64,000 nt of DNA from Rhodoferax sp. Its GTDB lineage: Bacteria; Pseudomonadota; Gammaproteobacteria; Burkholderiales; Burkholderiaceae_C. The position numbers and the translations under genes are program-made. Positions within the stretch are counted from its first letter, which is position 1. The number at the start of each line of letters is the position of its first letter. This document shows, piece by piece, positions 12,083-21,107 of the stretch. The stretch is taken from contig NZ_JANXMU010000039.1 of NCBI RefSeq assembly GCF_025354435.1, forward strand, positions 1 to 64,000. Direction: 5' to 3'. Below the pieces are notes generated by a model. The model had not been told where the DNA came from. It saw only the letters and a program-made list of their open reading frames with translations, and did not search any database.

Positions 12083-12580
12083 TTAAGCCGTACGTTGGCG
12101 TTTGGTGCGAAACATCAGCGCAATCCAAACCACCTTCATGGTCACTACAAAGCCGACCAACAAGGCCAGCCAATTTAACTCTGGAACCAGCCGGGGTGCC
12201 GCAAACAGTATGGCTACCGTGGCGACAATCTTGACCAGTTCCCACACAAAAAATCCTGCCATGGCCGCGCCAGGAATGGTCCGGGCCAGCTTGCCAGTGA
12301 CACCGCGCGCAAACAACGCTGCAGGCACCACTACCGCAATGGCTCCATACCCCGCCGACCAGCCCATCGCGGGCTTGCCGGTCACCAGCCATGCGGCCAA
12401 GGCCACCAGACACCCCGCCGCCAACTGGCCCCACACAATCGCCCAAATGGACATCATGGGAGTCTGCTGACGCCAGGTTTGCGATTGCGCAGCCGTCAAG
12501 GGCTTGAAATCATCCTCGACTACCTCATCTTCCAGTTCTGTAAGCATTCTTGGGGGCATTGTTAACCTGCTATACGACAT
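12083..12580 (-). CDS. atpI: ATP synthase subunit I
   Basis: Multi-TM protein at first position of the atp operon; start codon uncertain. Confidence 0.8.
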   Translation of the reverse strand: MSYSRLTMPPRMLTELEDEVVEDDFKPLTAAQSQTWRQQTPMMSIWAIVWGQLAAGCLVALAAWLVTGKPAMGWSAGYGAIAVVVPAALFARGVTGKLARTIPGAAMAGFFVWELVKIVATVAILFAAPRLVPELNWLALLVGFVVTMKVVWIALMFRTKRQRTA

Positions 12581-12636
12581 CCCACTGACATCTGCTCACA
12601 TGAATTTACGCGCTGAAAAGTTTAGTAAAGCCCACT

Positions 12637-12666
12637 ATTATACGAATATTCCCTTGACACCCGCAA
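12637..12666 (-). promoter_or_regulatory. Putative sigma-70 promoter of atp operon
   Basis: On minus strand TTGCGG-18 nt-TATAAT, 57 nt upstream of atpI. Confidence 0.55.
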
Positions 12667-12792
12667 GAGCATTGGCGTGCATACAACTGTAACGCTTTAC
12701 AGAGCGTGTTCGTCTGCGACGCAATGCAAAGCTGGGGAGTTTCCCAAGGGCGTTGCATTGTGGCATTTCTTCCTTGACCGTCTTTTTTTGCC

Positions 12793-13791
12793 ATGCAGCA
12801 CCATACCGCCACCGGCTTCAAAAATAACTATACCGATGCCGTCCCCGGCTCGACCCGCGACGTGTTGCGCTGGCAATGGAATGCCCGGCGCAAGAACCTG
12901 CCACCACCGCCACAACCCCCCCCCGTAGTCGCGCCCAACCTGGCCGCCATCCACGCCAACACCGGCGCCGCCATACAGCCCGCCATCACCTGGGTCGGCC
13001 ATGCCACCATGTTGGTGCAGGCCAGTGGGCTGAATGTACTGACCGACCCGGTGTTCAGCGAACGCGCCTCGCCGGTGCAGTTCATGGGGCCGCAACGCGC
13101 CCAGCCGCCGGGTGTGGCTCTGGCTGATCTACCGCCCATCGACGTGGTGGTCATCTCGCACAACCACTATGACCATTTGGATACCAATGCGGTGCTGGCG
13201 CTGGATAGACGTGCACAAGGTGCTACGGTTTTTATAGTCCCGCTGCGCCTCAAGGCCTGGTCCACCCGGCAGGGCATCCACAACGTGGTGGAGCTGGACT
13301 GGTGGCAGCAGCACACCGTGCGCGGCGTGGAGTTTCACCTCACACCCGTGCAACACTGGACGGCCCGCGCCCTGGGCGACCGCTTTCAGACGCTGTGGGG
13401 TGGTTGGTCTGTGTTCGGGGCCGATTTCCACTGGTACTTCAGTGGCGATACAGGCTACAGCCAGGACTTCAAAGACACCCGCGCGTATTTTCAGGACCGC
13501 AGCCCCGACGGCTTCGACATCGCCCTGATCGCTGTCGGTGCCTACGAGCCCCGCTGGTTCATGCAAAACCAGCACATCAACCCGGCCGAGGCCGTGCAGA
13601 TCCACCGCGATCTGCACGCCAAACGCAGCGTGGGCGTGCACTGGGGTACCTTCAACCTGACCGATGAACCGCTGGACCAGCCCCCGGTAGATCTGGCCGC
13701 CGCCCGCATCGCCCAGGGCGTGTCCGAGGAAGCGTTCTTCTTGCTGAAAATTGGCGAAACCCGCGCCCTGCCCGCCCGCAGTCCAAAATAG
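12793..13791 (+). CDS. MBL-fold metallohydrolase (NAPE-PLD/UlaG-like)
   Basis: WVGHATMLVQ, SHNHYDHLD, FSGDTGYSQDF. Confidence 0.88.
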   Translation: MQHHTATGFKNNYTDAVPGSTRDVLRWQWNARRKNLPPPPQPPPVVAPNLAAIHANTGAAIQPAITWVGHATMLVQASGLNVLTDPVFSERASPVQFMGPQRAQPPGVALADLPPIDVVVISHNHYDHLDTNAVLALDRRAQGATVFIVPLRLKAWSTRQGIHNVVELDWWQQHTVRGVEFHLTPVQHWTARALGDRFQTLWGGWSVFGADFHWYFSGDTGYSQDFKDTRAYFQDRSPDGFDIALIAVGAYEPRWFMQNQHINPAEAVQIHRDLHAKRSVGVHWGTFNLTDEPLDQPPVDLAAARIAQGVSEEAFFLLKIGETRALPARSPK

Positions 13792-13795
13792 CGCC

Positions 13796-14695
13796 ATGCA
13801 AGCCTTGCCCTCATTACCATCCACCCCCTGCTACCTCAACGGTGCCTACACCCCCCTGTGCGACGCAAAAATCAGCGTCATGGACCGGGGCTTCATCTTT
13901 GGCGACGGTGTCTACGAAGTAGTGCCGGTATACGCGGGCCGCCTGTTCCGCTTCGCGCAGCACATGGCCCGGCTCGACCGCAGCCTGGCCGAGCTGCGCA
14001 TCGCCAACCCGCTCACGCAGGCACAGTGGCGCGACATTGCTACAACATTGGTAGCTGGTCATGCAGAGCACTCCAGCGCTAGGGGCCTAAATTCTATAAA
14101 TCTCAACCATCTGGTCTACCTCCAGATCACCCGTGGCGTGGCCCTGCGCGACCATGCCATGCCGCAAGACATTACGCCCACCGTGTTTGCCATGGCCACC
14201 CGGATGAACCTGCCCTCTGCCGCCCAGCGCAGCCAGGGCGTGGCCTGCGTCACCGCCGACGACTTCCGCTGGGAAAAAGCCCACATCAAAAGCACCAGCC
14301 TGCTGGGCGCGGTGTTTGCCCGGCAGATCGGCGTGGATGCAGGCGCGGTGGAGACCGTGATGTTCCGCAACGGCTACCTGAGCGAAGCCGCCAGCAGCAA
14401 CGTGTGGCTGGTCAAAAACGGCACTCTCATCGGCCCACCCAAAGACAACCTCGTGTTGGAAGGCATCCGCTTCGGACTGATGGAAGAACTCTGCCGCGCC
14501 CAGGGCATCCCGTTTGAACTGCGCCGCATCACACGTGAAGAAGTGCTTAACGCCGACGAACTACTGCTATCCAGCGCCACCAAAGAAGTACTGGCCATCA
14601 CCACGCTAGACGGCCAGCCGGTAGGCAACGGCCTGCCTGGCCCCGTCTACACCCAGCTCTACGCAGGCTACACCGCCGCTACCCAAGCCGCCTAA
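13796..14695 (+). CDS. Class IV aminotransferase (D-amino-acid aminotransferase-like)
   Basis: VMDRGFIFGDGVYEVVPVYAG, WEKAHIKSTSLLGAV, SEAASSNVWLV; start trimmed to MQALPSLPS. Confidence 0.9.
   Translation: MQALPSLPSTPCYLNGAYTPLCDAKISVMDRGFIFGDGVYEVVPVYAGRLFRFAQHMARLDRSLAELRIANPLTQAQWRDIATTLVAGHAEHSSARGLNSINLNHLVYLQITRGVALRDHAMPQDITPTVFAMATRMNLPSAAQRSQGVACVTADDFRWEKAHIKSTSLLGAVFARQIGVDAGAVETVMFRNGYLSEAASSNVWLVKNGTLIGPPKDNLVLEGIRFGLMEELCRAQGIPFELRRITREEVLNADELLLSSATKEVLAITTLDGQPVGNGLPGPVYTQLYAGYTAATQAA
14036..14100 (+). repeat. Interspersed repeat family A copy inside aminotransferase CDS
   Basis: attgctacaacattggtagctggtcatgcagagcactccagcgctaggggcctaaattctataaa. Confidence 0.75.
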
Positions 14696-14711
14696 ACCCC
14701 AGCTCCACACC

Positions 14712-15005
14712 ATGACCACACCCACCACCGAACCCACCGATCCCGGCAAAGAATCACTGATCGAGTACCCCTCGCTCTTCCCCATCAAGGTCATGGGCGA
14801 AAAGGTCGACGGCTTCGTGCACGCCATGACCGCCATCGCCGCCCAGTTCGACCCCAGCTTCGATGCCAGCACTGTCGAGCTGCGCGAAAGCAAGGGCGGC
14901 AAATACCTAGGCATCACCCTCCCCATCACCGCCACCAGCCGAGAGCAGCTGGACGAGCTGTACCGCACCCTGAGTACCCATCCGATGGTGAAGATGGCGC
15001 TGTAG
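14712..15005 (+). CDS. YbeD/DUF493 family protein
   Basis: [22 protein letters not shown]; gene order next to lipB. Confidence 0.9.
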   Translation: MTTPTTEPTDPGKESLIEYPSLFPIKVMGEKVDGFVHAMTAIAAQFDPSFDASTVELRESKGGKYLGITLPITATSREQLDELYRTLSTHPMVKMAL

Positions 15006-15012
15006 GTTTTGA

Positions 15013-15104
15013 CTCACCCCCAGGCTACAGTGCTGCGCATCTTTCGCCACCCCCCTTGCAGGGGGCAACAGCAGCAGCCCGGCAAAGCCGGTTCTGCGCT
15101 GTTC
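15013..15104 (+). repeat. Interspersed repeat family B copy 1
   Basis: tcacccccaggctacagtgctgcgcatctttcgccaccccccttgcagggggcaacagcagcagcccggcaaagccggttc. Confidence 0.85.
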
Positions 15105-15121
15105 ACCGCAATGGTTGCGGC

Positions 15122-15802
15122 ATGATCGACATCCGCATCCTCGGCCGTGTGGACTACCTGCCCACGGTGGAAAAAATGCAGGGATTCACCCTCCAGCGCA
15201 CAGAGGATATACACGACCAGCTATGGATTTGTGAGCATCCGCCAGTATTCACCCAGGGGCTGGCGGGCAAGGCCGAGCACCTGCTGCTACCAGGCGACAT
15301 CCCGGTGGTACAGAGCAACCGGGGTGGCCAGGTGACCTACCACGGGCCAGGCCAGGTGGTAGCGTATCCGCTGCTGGATTTGAAGCGTGCGGGTTATTTC
15401 GTCAAGGAATACGTGTTCCGGCTGGAAGAAGCCGTGGTGCAAACCCTGGCCCATTTCGACATCACTGGCCTGCGTGTGCCAGGTGCGCCAGGCATCTACG
15501 TGCGCCTGCAAGACCCGTTTGGACACGCCCGGCTGGAGGCGGGGTTCACGTCCCAACAATTGGAGTCTGACCCCACTTATCTGGGCAAGATCGCCGCTTT
15601 AGGCATCAAGGTCAGCCGCCATTGCACCTACCACGGCGTGGCACTGAACGTGGCCATGGATCTGGAGCCGTACAGCCGCATCAACCCCTGCGGCTACGCC
15701 GGTTTAAAGACGGTGGACATGGCCAGCCTGGGCGTGGTGGTGGCCTGGGCCAAGGCGGCACAGGTGTTTGCCCAGAAGCTGGAACGTTATTTGGCGGCCT
15801 GA
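15122..15802 (+). CDS. lipB: Lipoyl(octanoyl) transferase
   Basis: [39 protein letters not shown]. Confidence 0.96.
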   Translation: MIDIRILGRVDYLPTVEKMQGFTLQRTEDIHDQLWICEHPPVFTQGLAGKAEHLLLPGDIPVVQSNRGGQVTYHGPGQVVAYPLLDLKRAGYFVKEYVFRLEEAVVQTLAHFDITGLRVPGAPGIYVRLQDPFGHARLEAGFTSQQLESDPTYLGKIAALGIKVSRHCTYHGVALNVAMDLEPYSRINPCGYAGLKTVDMASLGVVVAWAKAAQVFAQKLERYLAA

Positions 15803-16362
15803 AGCAGCAACTGGGCCAGTGCCACATCGGCCACCAGGGTGATGCCGCGTTCTTTGGCGAACTGCAATGCCGTGTCGGTCACGCCGCCGATGCTGATGTA
15901 GACGCAGGCAGCCGCGCTCTGGGCCTCTTTGGCAGCCGCCAGCTCGCGCAAGGCTTCAACCCCGTGGTTGGCCGCTTTCCAGCGCTTGGCCGCCACCAGG
16001 GTGGTCTGGCCGTCTTTCGATAGCAGCAAATCCGCCGCCTTGCCGTTCAAACGCGCCACCGTGTAGCCCTTGGCGCGGTAGGCCGCGTCCAGCGCATCGG
16101 CAAACTCGCGCCAAGGCATGGCCGTGGCCTGGGCCAGCATGTCGTTCACCTTCGCCGTGCTGGGCAGGTCCCACTGGCGGGAGGCGGCGATAACCCCGAT
16201 CACCAAAAACGGCATCGTTCCCAGCAGGCCAAACGGGATGTAGGCTTTGGGCAGCAGCGCAAACGACAGCAGCCCAAAAACCAGCACCAGCAGCATGCTG
16301 ACCCACCACGGAGAACGCAGCAGCACTGCAAAAAGAGAGTTTTTGGCCATTTTCAGTTTCAT
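15787..16362 (-). CDS. Membrane protein with restriction-endonuclease-like (Mrr_cat/PDDEXK-type) domain
   Basis: Two N-terminal TM segments; [55 protein letters not shown]. Confidence 0.75.
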   Translation of the reverse strand: MKLKMAKNSLFAVLLRSPWWVSMLLVLVFGLLSFALLPKAYIPFGLLGTMPFLVIGVIAASRQWDLPSTAKVNDMLAQATAMPWREFADALDAAYRAKGYTVARLNGKAADLLLSKDGQTTLVAAKRWKAANHGVEALRELAAAKEAQSAAACVYISIGGVTDTALQFAKERGITLVADVALAQLLLQAAK

Positions 16363-16380
16363 GGCCGGAGTGTAAAGGGC

Positions 16381-16465
16381 TCCCCCCAGGCTTCAGCGCT
16401 ACGCGTCTTTCGCCAACCCCCTGCAGAGGGCGATACCTACGGCCCGGCAAAGCCGGTTCCGTGGT
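16381..16465 (+). repeat. Interspersed repeat family B copy 2
   Basis: ccccccaggcttcagcgctacgcgtctttcgccaaccccctgcagagggcgatacctacggcccggcaaagccggttcc. Confidence 0.85.
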
Positions 16466-16494
16466 ATCTCTGGTGAAAAGGTCGCGCCATATGG

Positions 16495-17076
16495 CTACAG
16501 CGCCTGGAACACCTTCAGCGCCGCATAAGCGTCGTTGGCGGCGTAGAGCATCTGCGTGGGCGTGAGTTGGGCCACGGCCCAGTTGGAGGTGGTGGTTTTT
16601 TTGGATTTGTGGAAGCGCTGGCGCAGCACCACGCCCACGGCGGCACGCACGCCCATCGAGGTGCCATAGCCGTCCTCGCGGAAAATAGCATTCAGGTCCA
16701 GCACGGCCCGCATCGTGACCCCGAACTTGGCGTGGATCTGCCCCCGGTCCTGCTCCAGCCCAAAGCCCACCTTGCGCACCGCGTCGGACTGCAAAATCTC
16801 CAGCAGGCAGGGGCGGCAATCGGGCCGGTGCATCTGGAACAAATAGGCCTTGTTGGGCAGCGCGAATTGCACCACGTGCGGCCCGTCACTGACCTCGCCG
16901 GGCGCAAACGTAGGCTTGGCCTCGGTATCAAAACCCACCGCCCCCGCCGCCAGTATCTCGGCCGTAGCGGCCGCAAATTCGGCCGACGTGGCGGGTACAA
17001 AGATGCGGTCCAGCGCCAGGCCCTGCATGGGCGGCAGCAGGGCAGTTTGGGCTTTGGTGGGGGCGGTGTTTTTCAT
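16495..17076 (-). CDS. 3'-5' exonuclease (RNase D-like)
   Basis: VGFDTEAKPTF, HVVQFALPNKAYLFQM, QMLYAANDAYAALKVFQAL. Confidence 0.85.
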   Translation of the reverse strand: MKNTAPTKAQTALLPPMQGLALDRIFVPATSAEFAAATAEILAAGAVGFDTEAKPTFAPGEVSDGPHVVQFALPNKAYLFQMHRPDCRPCLLEILQSDAVRKVGFGLEQDRGQIHAKFGVTMRAVLDLNAIFREDGYGTSMGVRAAVGVVLRQRFHKSKKTTTSNWAVAQLTPTQMLYAANDAYAALKVFQAL

Positions 17077-17162
17077 TTTTTGGAGGGCGCAATACGGGTG
17101 AAGGGCAAGGGAATCGGTCTGCTACGATGCCGTAACAAAAAAACACAATTGGGGACAACAAC

Positions 17163-18248
17163 ATGCAATCCGACCGCAGACGGCTAGTGGGTGGCTTGGT
17201 CGGCAGCCTATTTGCGCTGACAGCCTGGTCCCAGGCAGGCAACAAAAACGAAAAAGGGGTGATCGGCATCTCCCTGCCCACCATCACCTCGCTGCGCTGG
17301 GTGATCGAAGGCCTGGCCATGACCCGGTCGCTGGACAAACTGGGCTACCGCGCCATTTTGCAGTACGCCAACGACGACATCCCCACCCAGACCACGCAGA
17401 TCGAAGCCATGCTGGCCCAGGGTGCCACCGTGCTGGTCATCAGCGCGATCGACGGCACCCAGCTGGCCCCGGTGCTCAAAGCCGCCGCCGACAAGGGCGT
17501 CAAGGTCATCGCCTACGACCGGCTGATCCGCGGCAGCCCCCACGTGGACTACTACACCACTTTCGACAACTTCCAGGTCGGCGTGCTGCAGGGCAGCGAC
17601 ATCGCCAACCGCCTCGGCCTGGCGGCGGGCAAAGGGCCGTTGCGCATAGAGCTGTTTGCGGGCTCGCCCGACGACAACAACGCGCACTTCTTCTACAACG
17701 GTGCCATGTCTGTCCTCAAGCCCTACCTCGACAAAGGCCAGTTGGTGGTCGGCTCGGGCCAGATCGGCATGGACAAGGTCTCCACCCTGCGCTGGAGCGG
17801 CTCGGTTGCCCGCGCGCGGCTGGCGGGCATCCTGGACAAGTACTACGCCAAACAGCACCTGGATGCCGTGCTGTCGCCCTACGACGGCATCAGCATGGAC
17901 CTGATCGAGGCACTGAAGAAAGCCGGATATAGCCAGAGTGGCCAGGGCGGCCAGCCTTTGCCCATCGTCACCGGGCAAGATGCAGAACTGCCCTCGGTGC
18001 GCTCCATCGTCCGCGGCGAGCAAACCTCCACCGTGTTCAAAGACAACCGCGACCTAGCCCAGGTTACCGCCACCATGGTCGATGCCCTGCTGAACGGCAA
18101 AAAACCCACCACCAACGACGAAAAGACCTACAACAACGGCGAAAAAGTGGTGCCCGCGTTTCTGCTGAAACCGGTGCTGGTGGATGTGAAGAACTGGCGC
18201 GCCACGCTGGTGGACAGCGGGTTTTACAAGGCGGAGCAGTTTCGCTAG
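17163..18248 (+). CDS. Sugar-binding periplasmic protein (ChvE/XylF-like)
   Basis: GISLPTITSLRWVIEG, QTTQIEAMLAQGATVLVISAIDGTQLAPVL, KVIAYDRLI. Confidence 0.85.
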   Translation: MQSDRRRLVGGLVGSLFALTAWSQAGNKNEKGVIGISLPTITSLRWVIEGLAMTRSLDKLGYRAILQYANDDIPTQTTQIEAMLAQGATVLVISAIDGTQLAPVLKAAADKGVKVIAYDRLIRGSPHVDYYTTFDNFQVGVLQGSDIANRLGLAAGKGPLRIELFAGSPDDNNAHFFYNGAMSVLKPYLDKGQLVVGSGQIGMDKVSTLRWSGSVARARLAGILDKYYAKQHLDAVLSPYDGISMDLIEALKKAGYSQSGQGGQPLPIVTGQDAELPSVRSIVRGEQTSTVFKDNRDLAQVTATMVDALLNGKKPTTNDEKTYNNGEKVVPAFLLKPVLVDVKNWRATLVDSGFYKAEQFR

Positions 18249-18254
18249 GGGCTG

Positions 18255-18313
18255 AAGCCATTGAGACTCCTAGCGCATACCTCACCTGCATCAGCAGCTA
18301 TTTAAATAATAGC
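18255..18313 (-). repeat. Interspersed repeat family A copy
   Basis: rc: gtgctattatttaaatagctgctgatgcaggtgaggtatgcgctaggagtctcaatggc. Confidence 0.75.
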
Positions 18314-18317
18314 ACCC

Positions 18318-21029
18318 TCAATCCACCAACTTCAAACCCACCGGCAGCGACTCGCCAAACACTCGCTTGGTGTCCGCCGCGTCCAGCGCGGTCACCTCGC
18401 GCACCATCGCGATCCAGCCAGGGGCCGCGCGGGCGGCGGTGAGGCGCTCCAGCACCTGCTGGCGCAGGGCCTCGGGGATGTCGCGGGCGCGGTCGCCGGT
18501 GGCGCGGGCGATCTGGGTGGCAGCGAATGCTGCCGGTTCGGCCTGGGACCAGTCGGCGGCCAGCAGGGCCTTGAGCCAAACGGCGGCCACTTCGGGCGGC
18601 ACCACGTGGTGCAGGCTGGCGTACAGCGGCTGGCGGGCACCGATGCGGCCCAGAGCCCACCAGGTTTGCGGGTTCTCGCCGGGGTTTTGCAGGCGCTGTA
18701 GCAGCCAGGTGCCAAGCTGCACCTTGTTGGCGACCGACAGGCGCTCGAACGACGCGGCCATGCGCAGCATGTCGTCCAGGCCCTGCATGCGGGGGCCGTC
18801 GGGTGCGGGCACGTCCGGCCCGCCCACGGGTTGCAGGTAAAAAGCGATGGCCTCAAACACCATGTCTTGCTGCTCGGCCGTCAGCCCCCCGGCGATGCGC
18901 CGCCACAGCGTCCACCATTCGGACCACTGCTGCGGCTCATGGCTGTGGGCGATGCCGGGCGCGAACAGCTCCCACATCTGCTGCACCCGCCAGTCGTCCA
19001 GCGGGTGGCCGAAGCCGGGGCGCAGGGCGTAGCCGGTCAGGTTGAACCATTGGCGCTCGTGCTGGACGGTGCGGCGGCGGCGTTTGGCGCTATCGAGCAA
19101 TTGGGCGAACAGGGTGCGCAAGAGCGGCGTGTCCCAGCCCTCGCGGCTACCCAGCAGGCGCTCCAGGGTGGTGCGGAGCTGTTTGACTTCCTTGGCCTCC
19201 ACGCCCTGGCTGCGATCGCCGAAGACGCGGGCTATTGAACTGCTGGCATCGGCCAGACGCGGGTGCGGCGCGGCCTCCAGCACCACAGGGGCATCCCCAC
19301 GCAACTGGAATTCGAGTTGCCAGCGCTGCGCGGGGTCGTCCACGGCGATGCAATGCATCTCCAGCGTGCCGACCTCGGTGAGCGCGGTACTGAGCTGCAC
19401 CAAGACTTCGCGGGCGCTACTGTCGCTCCGCACCACCGTGGCGATGGGCGGCAGGCGCACGAAGCCACCGGTGGACAGATCGACCAGCGCGCCCGGCTGG
19501 GAGCGGGTGTCGGTGACGCTGCTGGCCAGGTAGAAGCGCACCGGGCGGGCCAAGCGCAGGGCGAAGGTGCGGTCGGCCAGGGTGCAGGCTTTCCCCTCTT
19601 CCGACCCAAAGGGCAGCACACAGATACCGCGCTGGCTGGTGATGCCGTCGTCCAGCACGAGGAAATAGCTGCGCGCCGAGCCACCGCCGATGCGCGGGGC
19701 CTTGCCCGCCCGGGCCAGCGCGTAGGCCACGGCACCGCGCGCCACGGCGGCATCCAGGTGCGGGTTATGCAGTAGTTGCAGCGGCGTGGTCGCCCAGCTG
19801 TTGAGGGTGTGGTGCAGGCGCTGAACCAGAGATTCAGCATGGAACACCCCGCCGTTGAGCAGCAATGCATCCGGCAGCGCGCCAGGGTGGCGCTGCAAAA
19901 AGGCGGCGACGTGGCGGGTAATGGCGGCATCGCTGGCGTAGGGCAGGCCAAAAGCCACCAGGCCGCTGCGGGCACGCTGGGGCTGGGCATCGGCGGCAAC
20001 AGAAGGGAAGAAGCCTTCAACCAGAATGCTATCTAAATCAGAGCACGATAAGCTTGCGGAACGGGCGCTACCGACCAATTTTCTTCCGCTAACCAGCAGG
20101 GTGACGGTGGTGGATTCCGGCGCGCCGGGGCTCCACAGCAGTTCTTTGGCGGTGCGGCAACGCTGGGTGAGCTGGGCCAGTTGCGCGGCAGACAGGCGCT
20201 CGGTGCCGCCCAGGCGGGATTCGACCAGGTGGGCCAGCGCCAGGTCCATGTTGTCGCCACCCAGCACTAGGTGGTCGCCCACGCCGGTGCGGGTCAGCTT
20301 GGGTTCGCCGTCCACCACATTCACGTCGATCAGCGTCAGGTCGGTGGTACCACCGCCCACGTCCACCACCAGCACACGGCGGGTGGCGTGCAGATCGTCG
20401 GTCAGGGTGCTGCGGTGGCTGTAGACCCAGTCGTAAAACGCGGCCTGGGGTTCCTCGATCAAGCGCACCTTGGGCAAACCCGCCAGTTGGGCGGCTTGCA
20501 GCGTGAGAGCGCGCGCGCCTTCGTCGAAGGACGCGGGCACAGTGAGCACGATGTCCTGCTGTTCCAGCGGGGCTTGCGGGTGCTGGGCGTTCCAGGCGGC
20601 GCGCACGTGGGCCAGGGTGCTGGCGCTGGCGGCCAGGGGCGAGACTTTGGGTATCTCGTCGGGTGCGCCCCAAGGCAGGATGGGCGCGGTGCGGTCCACC
20701 GCCGTGTGCGACAACCAGCTTTTGGCGCTGGCCACCAGGCGGCCCGGCACTTGCGCGCCCAGCTCCAGAGCGAAACGGCCCAGCACGGCAGATTCTGCGG
20801 ATGGCCACGGCAATTGCACATCGGCCGCCAGCAGCGTACCGGGCGCGGGGTGGAAGCGCACCGAGGGCAGCAAAGGCAGCGCGGCCACCTCGCCCGCCGC
20901 CACGAGCTGGGGAATGGCGAAGATCTGGATCTTGGCTGCCCCGCGCGCGGCATAGGCCACTACGGTATGGGTGGTGCCAAGGTCGATACCGACGCTGAAC
21001 GGCGCGAATGCCTTTGCTACTTTAACCAT
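18318..21029 (-). CDS. Hsp70-family protein with long C-terminal extension (DUF3731-type)
   Basis: GIDLGTTHTVVAYA, VDVGGGTTDLTLI, LLLNGGVFHAESLVQRL actin-like ATPase motifs; 903 aa. Confidence 0.88.
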   Translation of the reverse strand: MVKVAKAFAPFSVGIDLGTTHTVVAYAARGAAKIQIFAIPQLVAAGEVAALPLLPSVRFHPAPGTLLAADVQLPWPSAESAVLGRFALELGAQVPGRLVASAKSWLSHTAVDRTAPILPWGAPDEIPKVSPLAASASTLAHVRAAWNAQHPQAPLEQQDIVLTVPASFDEGARALTLQAAQLAGLPKVRLIEEPQAAFYDWVYSHRSTLTDDLHATRRVLVVDVGGGTTDLTLIDVNVVDGEPKLTRTGVGDHLVLGGDNMDLALAHLVESRLGGTERLSAAQLAQLTQRCRTAKELLWSPGAPESTTVTLLVSGRKLVGSARSASLSCSDLDSILVEGFFPSVAADAQPQRARSGLVAFGLPYASDAAITRHVAAFLQRHPGALPDALLLNGGVFHAESLVQRLHHTLNSWATTPLQLLHNPHLDAAVARGAVAYALARAGKAPRIGGGSARSYFLVLDDGITSQRGICVLPFGSEEGKACTLADRTFALRLARPVRFYLASSVTDTRSQPGALVDLSTGGFVRLPPIATVVRSDSSAREVLVQLSTALTEVGTLEMHCIAVDDPAQRWQLEFQLRGDAPVVLEAAPHPRLADASSSIARVFGDRSQGVEAKEVKQLRTTLERLLGSREGWDTPLLRTLFAQLLDSAKRRRRTVQHERQWFNLTGYALRPGFGHPLDDWRVQQMWELFAPGIAHSHEPQQWSEWWTLWRRIAGGLTAEQQDMVFEAIAFYLQPVGGPDVPAPDGPRMQGLDDMLRMAASFERLSVANKVQLGTWLLQRLQNPGENPQTWWALGRIGARQPLYASLHHVVPPEVAAVWLKALLAADWSQAEPAAFAATQIARATGDRARDIPEALRQQVLERLTAARAAPGWIAMVREVTALDAADTKRVFGESLPVGLKLVD
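20025..20090 (+). repeat. Degenerate family A copy inside Hsp70 CDS
   Basis: aatgctatctaaatcagagcacgataagcttgcggaacgggcgctaccgaccaattttctt. Confidence 0.55.
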
Positions 21030-21080
21030 AGCTACTCATGAAGGTGGAATATACGGTAGAGGCTGTTTTTATATATAAAA
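21014..21080 (+). repeat. Family A copy covering the Hsp70-DUF3731 start codon
   Basis: ttgctactttaaccatagctactcatgaaggtggaatatacggtagaggctgtttttatatataaa. Confidence 0.75.
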
Positions 21081-21107
21081 CAAGCCCTACCGCCAGACGA
21101 GGAGCGT

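Noticed and set aside
13195-13245. Possible family A fragment inside the MBL-fold gene (ggtgctacggtttttatag)
   Set aside because: Only a short match to one arm and no apparent disturbance of the protein; could be chance.
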